From Marasmius tenuissimus (taxonomy: Eukaryota > Basidiomycota > Agaricomycetes > Agaricales > Marasmiaceae): a stretch of 64,000 nucleotides of DNA. The stretch covers positions 4,588,001-4,652,000 of the forward strand of contig JAQOTA010000053.1 in assembly GCA_029532415.1 (NCBI GenBank). Direction: 5' to 3'. Shown here piece after piece: positions 34,301 to 45,011 of this stretch. The position numbers were made by a program, and so were the translations under genes. The stretch's first letter is position 1, and each line of letters opens with the position of its first letter. Below the pieces are notes generated by a model, which was not told where the DNA came from, made no database searches, and was given only the letters and a program-made list of their open reading frames with translations.

Positions 34301-36637
34301 AAGGGCGACAAAGAAACCTGAACAACTGGATCCCAATCAACCAACTATATACCCAAGAAAGACATAAAACCCAAAAAAAAAAGAAAATCATGGACGCGAG
34401 CAGCGAGGAGGGGTCGCCCAGCGACCCTTGTGTGTGTATTCGAGGATCGAGGGGTGAAGCCTGCAACCTACAAGGTTGCGAAGCATTGTTTGGTGACAAT
34501 GACAATGGGGTTTCGTGTGCGCTGCATGACGAGGGCGGCTCGTGTGCTTTTTGCGCAGAGGAGAATAACGATTGTCGGTGTCGACAGAGAGCAAGTTTAG
34601 TGGCATGCGTTTCCGTTCTGATAATATGGTGCCGGCTGACATGAACAGTGTCAGCCGAGTGGGTAGTGGGTCCTCCAGCTAAAGGCTAGCCTATCGCCTC
34701 GCCAGGTATCGCCAGTAGTTGGCGTTGGGTGGTTGTGTACCAGATACTGACACGTCTTCATGAACGACGTCAACGGTCAACATTCGAAGACAAGAGACAA
34801 TAACACGATACTCACGATCTCTAACGCATTCCCAAATGTCCACGCCCTTGCTTCTTGGATCCCAGACTCCACATTGGCTATATACAGGCCAATGAATGCT
34901 CAACTCCCATATCCGTGTTGCGTTGCTTATTTTCGGGGTGCTGCCCACCGATGCTGTCGTAGAGGCTGTGGCCGATGCCGGGTTGACTGTCAACATTTTC
35001 AATGTAGCAGGAGGGAGGGCGCGGGTAAAGTGGTTGTCGTGATTATCGTGAAGTGCGCGAGCGCAAGGAATTTGAGAGACGCGGTGGAGTGCGGGAGCGT
35101 AGTGGTCGAGCGAAAGCAAGCGCGGGTATATATAGTTGGGGGGCAAGCATGACATAACGACGAACCGTGGGAAGAATGATGTTTCGCCTGCCATGCCGCA
35201 CTGCCACGGACCAGGTACAAAGGCATGTCATTGTCTCCAACACCATCATGCCCATTCATTATTCCTTTCTTTCAGTCGAACTCCACTGTGACGCCGCAAA
35301 AGAACTCAAGGTTGAAAAACGGCAAGGGTAGCTAGATTCCATTCAAAGATGCGGAATGCATCGAACGGAAGTACGTCCTTCTCCCTCCTCTCGCCAAGTC
35401 AGGCTTACTATAGGTCCGGAACATCAATGTGCTGCATCCAAGCTCTCGGATGCCAACCTCTCAATTTCAGATATCGTCCGCGAGCATCTGCCATCGGGAG
35501 TAATCAGCAATCTTCAGCTTCAGGATGTGTAAGCCGCACCCTGTCAGCCCATTTCGGCGTTTGGATTGTCCAACCGACTCACATTCAAGCCTGCATTCAT
35601 TTCCCGTCTGGAATCTCGGTCTATCTCTGGGTTCTTTCGACATTTATAGTGCTTGATTCTCATATGTATGCCTTTGCAGTGTCCCAAGAAAAAAGTTCTT
35701 TCAGCCTCCTTCAGCCTCGGGCCAGAGTGTTCCAAAGTTTCGGCGCGGTCAAATGCTATCACTAAGCTACTTACCCTCTCTGGCATCCGCGAATCCTTTA
35801 CTCGTTCCCGCCGAATGTCAGGTCACCGGTCGCTGCGCAATGTTTCACTCCTCGCCCTCATCGTTTTTCCTAGGTTCCGACTGAAATCCGGACACTTCAC
35901 CATCACCTTAGCATTAACGACATCAAATTAAACGCACTAACACCTTTCGGACTCGATTTCGTCCCTATATCGTGATGGCAGGCATACGCAGGCTTGGCCC
36001 TTTGTCGAAATTCATGCAAGTACCTCAATTTTGGGTAATCATTTCTTCCGGTGGCAAATTGAGCTCAAAACCCTTCTCGTTTTGCTCATTAATATTTAGG
36101 AGGACCTGACCCTTCCGAGACTGACACTTTCTTGAAATACAGATACGAGATGCCGCCCAAAACCCTAGTTTCCTGCAGATTTGTTTTCCCCTTGTCTCAG
36201 TCTCAGTTCTGAGAATTTAGAAGCTTTTCAAAAAGGTCTGGAACGGTCGAACTGGCAACCCATGCTCACGCAAAGGACTCACGACCGCGTCGCGTCGCGT
36301 CATTCCGATCATATCATGTCGCTGGGGGTCTGGCTTCCAGTTGGCGGCACGTCGTCGTCAGGGCCTCGGTTGTCATGGGACGTTCATTCAATTTAAGGTC
36401 TCTTCAACTTTCTTGCCATTCCATTCCATTCCAGACTGAGACTCGAGTCTGAGGGAGATACCCGCACTCCCGTTTTTCCGTTTCGAGGGTGGTTTTGGAT
36501 TGTGTTGTTCGTGACAGGGCTAGAGCGTGTCTTGAGGGTGTTGCCCTGGTCAACCAGGTTCAAGTTGTTCGACGGAATATAGGATTCTCCCGTCTATGTA
36601 TCAGTACAAGTGAGCTTCTATTATACTTATGGTGTCA
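31331..36637. other. Gene-poor stretch, about 5.3 kb
   Basis: No gene could be supported. Frames such as 33666-34070 and 34276-34644 lack domains and splice context. A minus-strand frame ending at 34691 with a possible start near 34998 (MLTVNPASATASTTASVGST) lies about 130 nt downstream of a TATATATA stretch at about 35130 and is the best weak candidate for a hidden small gene. The region also holds a short tandem repeat at 32835-32864. It may be decayed transposon or relict gene DNA; no LTR or transposase signature was seen. Confidence 0.4.
32835..32864. repeat. Three tandem copies of a 10-bp unit (CTTTGTGGCC)
   Basis: Three perfect head-to-tail copies; a simple minisatellite-like tract with no evident role. 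Confidence 0.8.
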
Positions 36638-36739
36638 AGCAGCATGGCGCAGTGGTAGCGCGCGGGGCCCATATCGACGGTGTTGTCTTCCATCAGTGAT
36701 GGTACCCCGAGGTCACTTGATCGAAACAAGTTGCTGCTA
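36638..36739 (+). tRNA. Initiator tRNA-Met (CAT) with 30-nt intron
   Basis: Full cloverleaf: acceptor AGCAGCA/TGCTGCT (A1:U72 as in eukaryotic initiators), D arm GCGC-AGTGGTA-GCGC, anticodon stem CGGGG/CCCCG with the three G:C pairs of initiators, loop CCCATA+A, variable AGGTC, T arm ACTTG-ATCGAAA-CAAGT with the initiator-type A54 and A60, discriminator A. The intron at 36674-36703 sits after position 37, the canonical nuclear tRNA intron site; its ATGG near the 3' end can pair with the CCAT of the anticodon loop. A box TGGCGCAGTGG and B box GATCGAAAC supply the Pol III promoter. A second intact copy is at 59747-59846. Confidence 0.92.
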
Positions 36740-38459
36740 TGTTGACGACTCATTCATCATTTGGTTTTGTGGATTCTTTTGCTTCGAACTCATCACCCTG
36801 TGGGCTGCTTATAGCCCGGGACAATCAAGTAACCCCGTCTCGACAATGCCCCGAGGCGCGCTGATCACATTGATTCCCCCGAGGTTACGTCGTAAACTGC
36901 AAGTCTGGAAGCTTCGAGTCTTGGCCCCTTGGGAGATCTCTGGAGAATCCCTGCTGGGAAGATTTTCGTCATATGGGCATCGATTCCGTGGGAGTAGTGG
37001 CTGCGGCCCTAATACAATAAACTCGAATGGGGTAGCCCCCTATGGAACTATATGTAGAAGCCTATAGAAGTTCATAGAACGTAGAAGGCACTGGAGATGC
37101 CAGATTCTGTCATTAACATTCTAATTCCCGAGTGTGGAGAGGCCCCGAGGGGGACGTGCGGTAAACCCGAGATGATATCGATGTCGACTATTTTTGCAGT
37201 GAGCTATAGAGAGCGAGTGGCTACTAAGTATAAAACACGCTGTCATAATCCAGTGTCAGACGTTGTCGACAACGTATTCGTACCCATGCTTGTCACTGCA
37301 TGAGTCGACGTCGTGGACACAACGTTCCCGCATTACTGATGATTTTGGAGCTTTGAAACGAGATGGAGCTGGAGCAGACTGGAGCTTTGACATCGACAGC
37401 ACAACGATGACATGCGTTTACGACGCCGCGGAGACGTAACATGCTGCCAGTGCTTATCAGTTTTCCTATTCAATGACTATCATGCACACTTGCTGTATGA
37501 CGACGGAGATGAAGGGGAAAAAACACGCGAAAGAGTGAAGAGATGACGATTTGGAGAGATGACGTCAGGGAGTTGAAGGAACTCGGTGCGGAATCCCGGA
37601 TCTGAGTTGTGGGTACTTGTGGGTGCATGGTCGCTAGTTTCGTTTGTTTGGACACTTGGGGTGTACAAATAAAAAATAACGAAAGTTTTGCCTCGTGTAC
37701 TCATGGATTGTTGTCATATGAACGGAGCCCTGCTAAGGTCAACTCGAAACAACTCTAGCGTCTCGTCTAGTCGAGCCTTTTTTTTTTATAGGACTGACGC
37801 ATGAGGATCAAGACTTAGTCGAACCTCAACTCGGCCCACTCAAATGAGAGGCTGAACCAGATGTCTTTGTCAACCCAAATTTTTGAGCTCAAGGCTTTTG
37901 ATCTACTGGATTTTATGTTCTCCACTGGCGATAACTTGGGCTCGCAGGCGTGTGTATCTAATGTTGTGGGCGCTTGTGGGACCTTTGGTTTGTTTGTACA
38001 CTAGCTGATCGGGCCGGGGTTACGGGTGTACAAACAAACACGGCGCGACCTTGCTCTCACCGCCATCCCCGCTGCTCTCGAGTTCTATAACGCCCCATTC
38101 ATGTCCTCTATATGCATCTGAACCGTTCTATTTCAAATTAAGATGCACTGAGGTTCTGTTTTCAGCTCAAAGCATCAGGAGTTTCCCCATCCGGGGTTCC
38201 CATTCAAAAAAACCGAAATAAGCGCTCAAGGACAATGCGGACAATGGGCTGACGGAAGACAATGGGTCGTACCTCCCATTATCCTTGCCGCGCTATTGTC
38301 TCTATTGACGATGAAAAATATAATAACTCGAGTACGGCTGGGGTATTCTCCCATTCCTTCTCTCTCTCGTTTTACGACAGCGACGAGACGTCCGCTTTGA
38401 CCTTTTTGTTCTGACTTCCTCGCACTTGTGCATTTGACGACTTACCATTAGAATTCGAG
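36740..38459. other. Intergenic, no supported gene
   Basis: Contains the inverted repeat at 37988-38039 and a cluster of ACAATG-type motifs at about 38230-38310 before the serine-rich gene. Short frames here are not supported. Confidence 0.45.
37988..38039. repeat. 14-bp perfect inverted repeat, 24-nt loop
   Basis: GTTTGTTTGTACAC pairs with GTGTACAAACAAAC. A related but imperfect pair (GTTTGTTTGGACAC, then GTGTACAAAT) lies at about 37639-37671. It could be a hairpin or a footprint of a small transposon end. Confidence 0.6.
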
Positions 38460-40524
38460 ATGACCATGACAATGACTCCTTCTTGTGAGTATTTTTTTAC
38501 ACTTCTATCTCTATTCAGTCTCGCTCACTCAAGGGTTGCAGTCCTAAAGAAACAACAGACTCAAAAGATTCGCCGAAAGGCTAGTTCGAGAAACGTAAAG
38601 GGGATTAAAACGTACGTTTCCCTCACTTGTTCACTTGACGACATGACTAAAGGCCTGTACATATAGCTCTGATATCCGTCTTCTCCGTCAACCCAAATAC
38701 GTAGATGAAGACGACTCGTGCTCGACATCCACCAGCCCTTCCCCAGACTTTGCCCAGTTGTCATTCCAATTCCCTTACCCACCTCTCCCAACACCCTCAA
38801 ATCACCACTTCTCCCCGCCTACTTCGCCATTCTCATCGCCGAGTTCAACCTCGAGTGGATTGCCCATTACACCTGAGGCAAGCCCTGTGCTCTCCGCTAC
38901 TACCAAGGGCAAGAGGGCTTCAGTCAGGCCGTTGACAATCATTAAGAGGAATACCGACCAGACTCTGTCGTTTGGAAACTTCTTCTCGGCACCGTTAGAG
39001 GAAGAGTCGGAGGTGGAGTTCGAGGACGGAGAGGTCAGCCCATTGGACACCGAGGCCTTCGTCGTTATCCCGCCCGTAAGGTCACCATCACCAGCCTCAC
39101 TATCATCCTCAGCGTACTCGGACGATGACTATTACACGCATGCAATTGGCTCCCTACTCACCCTCGACTCGTCGGTGCCTCAGATGCACCCAGCCAGCGT
39201 TGGGAGGAGACAAAGTGCCTTCGTTGAGCCGATGGACAAGGCGCTGCCTAGTATCCCAGAGAACGTGTTCTCACCGAGCAGAGCGTGTTTCCCGAGTGCA
39301 CAGCTGGACCCCGCTTGGGGAAGGAGGAGTTTCTTGATTCCTACCAGGGCACCACCGCCACCACCCACCACCCCTTCTCCCGTATCCTCAGCGTCAGCCT
39401 CCCCTTGCTCCTCCCCTTGTCCTTCACCGGAACCCACCACACAAGCAAAACCATCCCGCCCCCGTGTCCGCCCTCCCTCCCTCATGATCGCAAAGCCTCT
39501 CCCAAGGATGAGTGTCGTTCCTTTGGATACCGTCGAGGAAGATGATTTCGACGAAGAGTCGCTGTTTGGATACTACGCTGCTCCTTCGAGCGCGCATTCT
39601 CCATGTGTGTCCACTACCTCACACACTTCTTCCTCTTCCTCGGAATACGACGAGCCTTCGGAGCTCGACGAGTTCGATGTTCAGTTTGAGGTTGACTTTG
39701 ACATGGACTCGGAGTTGAGATTCCCTGTTTCGTTGCCTGGCTCGCCTGCCGATGCCGTTGAGGTGCTGGAGGTTATCGAGGAGGAGTCCGAGACTGAGAC
39801 TAGGGATGGCGATGATGTACAACCACAGCAATCATACGACGACTACGAGTATCCCCTGGAGAACTTCGAGTACGACGAGGAAGAAAAACATGCTCAGTAC
39901 CTTCAGGCTCCCCCTCTCCGATCCAAATGGTCCTCATCGACGCTGTCGTCCATGAACAACCTTCAGTCACCGAAAACCCCGTCGAGCTCTGCAGTGACCA
40001 AGTTTAGGATGTATCTGCGCGGCTCTCTGAGCTCTACTCCGTTGTCTCCCACTTTCAGTCCCAAGAAGGAGAAGGCCAGCACGAAGGGGAAGAGCAGCAA
40101 AGGGAAGCGAGGTGTCGTGGTCGTCGGGCCCTCCGGTTCCTCTGCTTCAGCTGCTACCTCGACGAGTGTGCCTTTCTCACCTGGAGCCAAGCAAACAAGA
40201 TTCATGATACCCTCTTCACCGACCTCGCCATCTGCGTCGAGCGCATGGTCCTTTGGCTCTCCTAGGTCACCTACTTTCTCCGATTTCGGGATGCAGTCTT
40301 TGACTGCTGCTGCGAGCGCCTCATCAAAATCCTCCAAGCCTCCGGTGCCGACGTCGCCCAAGCCTGCTATGTACACTCCTAACAACTCTCGAGAGAAGCA
40401 CGTCCGAAGAAAACCCAGCACGTCTTCTACGAGCTCAGCTTCCACTGGTATTAGCAGCGGAAGCAGTGCTAGCGAGAGATTGAGGAGGAAGCCTATTCCT
40501 GTGGAGATGTTCTTGAGGGCTTGA
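38460..40524 (+). CDS. Serine/proline-rich acidic protein, unknown function
   Basis: Exons 38460-38484, 38542-38611 and 38667-40524 encode 650 residues starting MTMTMTPSFLKKQQTQKIRR. A short basic N-terminus is followed by long disordered Ser/Pro/Thr tracts: SFPPSP-like repeats, APPPPPTTPSPVSSASAS, and acidic blocks such as EEDDFDEESLFGYYAAP, DEFDVQFEVDFDMDSEL and VLEVIEEESETETRDGDD. The C-terminal third is basic and Ser-rich (KKEKASTKGKSSKGKRG, then EKHVRRKPSTSSTSSAS, ending RLRRKPIPVEMFLRA). No catalytic domain, signal peptide or membrane helix is visible. Many SP/TP sites suggest phosphorylation. The short first exons come from splice-consistent reading; the big exon is certain. No family recognised. 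Confidence 0.75.
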
Positions 40525-41042
40525 GGCGCACGGGGTTGATCCCTAGTTTCTTTTTTCTTTCTTTTTTCTCAAAACTTTTTAGCGTCCCTGCGTCTGTTGC
40601 AAACGCATGTGTATCGATAACTTTCTTTCTTATTCGGCTTTCGGTTCCTCTTCACTTGTTCTTCGTCTCTGCCTAACTATCGTACCCACTGCTGGCTACT
40701 AATTCCTCTCCTTTCACCTTTCTCTCTCTGTCTGTCTCTGTCTCTCGACTTATCCTCCGTACGACACGCACTTCTAGAAACGTCAACATCATCAACGACA
40801 TCGTTTTGTAGCATATAGCATTCCATCATCTCTCCTACTGGCTCTCGGCCTCCTTTCCTACTCTCTCATCACGACTAACTTATACCTCCTCTCTTTTTTC
40901 TTTTGTCTCTCTATCAAACCTGAACATAATGTAGCATACTGGCAACGACCTGCACTTAACAATGAATCAAATGACATTGAATGGGAATACACATCTCGAA
41001 CCACTTACTGGCCTGATTGTGGGCGCTCTTGCCATCTACTGA
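40525..41042. other. Pyrimidine-rich 3' flank
   Basis: T/C-rich sequence after the serine-rich gene, including T-runs at about 40550-40580 and a CT/CTGT microsatellite-like tract at about 40723-40750. Probably 3' UTR and terminator region. Confidence 0.5.
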
Positions 41043-41092
41043 AGCAGCATGGTTCAGTGGCAGCGCGCGGGACCCATATACTCGAGTGGTAT
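41043..41092 (+). pseudogene. Truncated initiator tRNA-Met copy (5' half)
   Basis: Matches the intact tRNA genes through acceptor AGCAGCA, D loop AGTGGCA, GCGCGCGGG and CCCATA, followed by a short intron-like stretch ending GTGGT. The D stem is broken (GTTC instead of GCGC), the anticodon stem is mismatched (GGGA), and no T arm or 3' acceptor strand follows. Confidence 0.7.
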
Positions 41093-41404
41093 CTTCTAGT
41101 GAGCTTACGGGCTTGAACATTTACTGTGTGAACTAATGCTTGCTTCGGGAGCGGAATCTATACAAAGTTTGTCCCTAAAGTTACAGTCTCCGTCACTGCT
41201 CACCGGCCCGGACACTGCAAGGAGCGGAAATTTCAAGGCCGGGCGACGAGCGTTGATCAACACTCTGAGTCTTCTGCTAATCTCTCGCAACGCTCGTCTG
41301 TTGAGTCATTCAAATCGTGTATTTGCATAGGTTGCTGCTAATAAGTACATACATCCAGAAACTGTTCAATCAAAGGACAGATTCGCTGTCACAGAATTTT
41401 ACAA

Positions 41405-43080
41405 TCAATCGCTACACTTTCCATTCGGCGGTCCTACGACCACTACTGTAGGGCGCGTACGTGGACGCATGCTACCCATCGGAGAGAGGATATGTCCTTG
41501 CCCTCCACTCTCGCCAATGTCTTCACCTTCCGTTGCTGAGGTCACATGTCGGATAGAGAGGATGACTCTACTTGCAAATATAGATTGTAAGTTCCGCGAG
41601 GGTCTATAAGTACTGGGCTATCAGACACAAGTTCCAATTTGGATGACGTCAAGACGGGTGGGAACTCACGCTGATAGAAGGAGTTGCAAGTCAGGCTGCA
41701 AGGGTTTTAAGATTTGCAAAAGCGAGGAGGTAGAAATCTTGAGCTTACAGCGAGGGTGAGAACGGTCACAGCATTGGCCATGGATACCGCTAACAGGACT
41801 TGAGCACAGGCCGGCCGACAGCTCGAGGAGCATTGCCAACTCACCGACAACAGCAGCATAGAAGATGGCACCTGGGATGCCAGAACTGGTCAATTAAGAT
41901 ACGAATCAAAGGTAAAGATTGACCATACCATCGCGGTAAACTGTTTTCATAAGGTCGGTACGACCACCTGTTCTGACTGTTGGCACAAATCAGCATACAT
42001 CAAAATACGAGAACTGGTAAAGGTCGTTACAAGCTTTGAATCCAGGGATCATGATCATGATCAAAGCAGCTACAAACTGTGAGTTTTCATCGAAAAGACA
42101 AGGGTAGATTCTGACCCATGTTGTTAACCATCATCAGCACCCAGCACACGTAAATGATCGATTCTCCTCCCGTGATAAAGCACCCTCGATAATGATAGTC
42201 TAGCCCGAGAAGGGGTCCAGGCCAAGCGGCGACTAGAGACAACATTCAGCTATACGAACTCAAAGAGAATACTGAACCCACATTGCAGAGACCTGAGGAA
42301 TCGATTGAGGAACACGAAAGTTGGGATCCAGCAACCAAGGAAGATAAGGCCAATCGCAAGACCGGACAAGAGGGTCTTCTTCCACACTGCCCAAAGCCTT
42401 AAGAGGACCAATGCTAAACGTCTTCACATAAGCTGTAGTTAGCGCAGAGGATGGGAATACGACTTGCCGCCAGAAAGAAAGATTCCGACCGCATAGGCCC
42501 CTACAGCAAGCGCAATGAGCCAATTAGCTGGCGACAGTAGAAGGGCAAGGGCTTACACCCGGTAAACGTATACGCAAACCGACAATATTCCAGGCTTGGA
42601 CTCGCGACAAACTGATCTGGGTAACGTCAGCTGAGGTGCGTGATGGGGAGCGAATCGAAGAACTTACAATGGAGGACGAGAGAGCAGGAATCAACGACGG
42701 GTAAATACCGCTGGATGATATATATTGCCTTCACGAGTGACCATTTCGCCTTCCATATGTATTCGATTTCAAGATTGAGCGTCAGGAGATAGTCGTAGAC
42801 GAATAACATCGCGCTACAAACTACGAGCGACTGGTTAGTGTCCCATCTTCATATCGAACCACGATTTTGCACCTTCGATGCTCTGCAAAGTTGCCAGTCA
42901 GTAAGGGTTGAGCAGTGAAACCAACGCTAATTGACTCTCGTACTCACCGCAACATACCGTTGATGTTGTACAACTGAAAAAAGCTGCTCGAGCGCTGCCA
43001 CTATCAGAGGTGGAGGTGAAATCGAGGTCATAGTCGCGAGGATCAGGGTAAGGATGGGAACTTGAAGCTTTGCGGGCCAT
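41405..43080 (-). CDS. Seven-helix membrane protein, DUF6533 family
   Basis: Diagnostic DUF6533 segment: AMLFVYDYLLTLNLEIEYIW, KAKWSLVKAIYIIQRYLPVV, DSCSLVLHYQFVASPSLEYC. Later exons read AYAVGIFLSGG, a tryptophan- and proline-containing loop, LIMIMIPGFKA, GGRTDLMKTVYRDG, AIFYAAVV and MANAVTVLTLA. The soluble tail ASRVILSIRHVTSATEGEDI ends PPNGKCSD at the stop 41405-41407. Introns are short, and the N-terminal junction between MARKASSSHPYPDPRDYDLD and the first helix was not resolved; an ATG at 43089 is an alternative start. The family is abundant in Agaricomycetes; its function is unknown. Confidence 0.75.
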
Positions 43081-45011
43081 GCTAGACATAGGTGTGTTAA
43101 GTTGGTTTAAGGCAGATCAATCATTGTTCTACTGCGATCTCCGCGCCCACCAGCCCCGAGAGACAAATACCACCCAGATCATCATGATTGGAGATGGAAG
43201 CTCAGGACGAGAAGAGAGCTGGGGGGGGGGATGGCGGTATCATGAGGCCAAACCATTCCCACAGCTGGGGACAAAACTTATTTTGTTGCGGAATATGAAG
43301 CGGAAATAGGTCGCCTGGCTTTCCGGTGAGTATTTTTGCTACCAACTATGTGGAGTCCAATTCAATTTCGACTATTTCCAGCCTGAATATGTATTGAACT
43401 GTGAGGCGTCATATTCTTCTGGCATATTTCCGTGGAAAAATCATACTCACACCCAGCTGTGTCCGTGGGTCAGATCATACGTATGATCAGATAGACGTCG
43501 AGTTATAAGTAGACCAATTGAGCGCGTCGTTAACCCAGCCAGACGTATGACACGCTGTTTGGCAAGAAATACATCCTCGACTCGCTCTCCGCGACGGCAC
43601 AGTCGAAGGTGTACGTATGTCGCGATTATCGGTGACAAGCACCTGTAAAGTGCAGAGTATTGCAGAGAGAGGGTACACAGGGATGCTAGAGCTTGCTCAA
43701 GTTGAAGACATTCCGTATTCCGGCAAGGAGAATCGACAGGAGAGGAGCTGGTGTTGCCTACGTTCTCAGAGGATCTTCCTAGCCGCAGGAATTCATTAAG
43801 ATTATTTTTTCTTCCAAGGGACGGAGTAGGGTCATCTGCATCGGAAGCCATCAGCTGCACAACATTGAGTTCTGGTCATAGCTCAATTGGAACCCAACTG
43901 GAGAGTACTTACTATATAATGCATACCTGCAATCCTAGTGAGGAGATCACAGGCTTCTCGCCCAGTCGCTGGTGCCGGCGGTCGCTCAGCGTGAGTGCGG
44001 GGCGAATGCCAACTAGTACTTAGAGTATGGACTTACCTCCGACTGAAACCCCCCACATCACCCGGCCGTCGGGCCAAGGGCGGTCGATCAAGGAAACCGT
44101 CTGGGGCCGTTGTGCTTCGCTTGATCCTTAAGTGACGGTCGCTGTTGAAAATCAGGCCAAGGAACCTCCGCAAGGAGGCCCGTACCAGCCTGGGTCCAGA
44201 GTTCCGAAGGGGTATGTCTGAGTTTGAACAGAGCAAGGACGCGGACAACGCTCTGAGGATGGTCGACCGCATCGCATTGTATTGAAGGTAGTCGTGGTCT
44301 AGTAACTGTCAAACACAAGGCAATGCACGACTCAGACAACGAAAAGGACCGAGGGTGAGTTTGATAATGGAAAAGAAGTGGTTTGGGGACGACTTGGGAG
44401 AGACATTCCGAGATTTTAGGCGAGGCACTCGGAACCTCCGAGCCTCGAGGACCAACCACTATCAAAAATTTTCAGATTCCGACGGGTTGCCGATGAGCGC
44501 CGATAGAGCAAGTCGCATCAAGTGGCGCTCGTACGCTTCAACTTCTTCGCTTCCTCGCTCATCTCCTCAATCGCTACTGGCTCTTTTTCGTCCCGCCTGC
44601 TGTCCCCATCGAACTCATATACAGAGCTAGCGCTTGGTATATCATGTACCGTCCTGTCTCTCAGCCTTGGTAGAACCCGAACGCCCAGGTTTGGTCCCAG
44701 TCCCGCTTGGGGACCGTTATTGGTTGGAGACGCGTCGAGCTGATTTCAGTCCACTGTGTCGCGAACGCAGATGGCCGAAAACTTGAGGGCCCTGGTTCCT
44801 CATACTGGCCAGCGTGGGGATCGAGCCCAAGATCTTCGCGTTGATATCAACATTAGCAGTAGCCCTAGTAGATTATCTATCATGATATGAAAGCGACGGG
44901 CGCATTATGAATCGATGAACGTTGAAATTTTGAAAGTTGAACCAACCCCCTCGTCTAGAACTACATCTCGAAACCAACTTATAGCTACCGTAATCAAACC
45001 ACGCTAAACAC
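43081..45011. other. Intergenic, no supported gene
   Basis: Overlapping frames on both strands (for example minus 43447-43860, plus 44355-44630) have no recognisable domain. A run of ten G lies at about 43210. Nothing else identified. Confidence 0.4.

Noticed and set aside
36489..37067. 192-codon plus-strand frame
   Set aside because: It overlaps the initiator tRNA gene and shows no protein features.
39963..40445. 160-codon minus-strand frame
   Set aside because: A shadow of the Ser-rich coding exon; its composition mirrors the antisense of Ser/Pro codons.
43210..43220. G-runs here and at about 60111 as structured elements
   Set aside because: Single homopolymers of 10-11 G; no repeated G-tracts spaced for a quadruplex, and they may be sequencing-prone.
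44780..44840. Possible tRNA B box (GGCTCGATCCC on the minus strand)
   Set aside because: No A box, acceptor stem or cloverleaf could be built around it.
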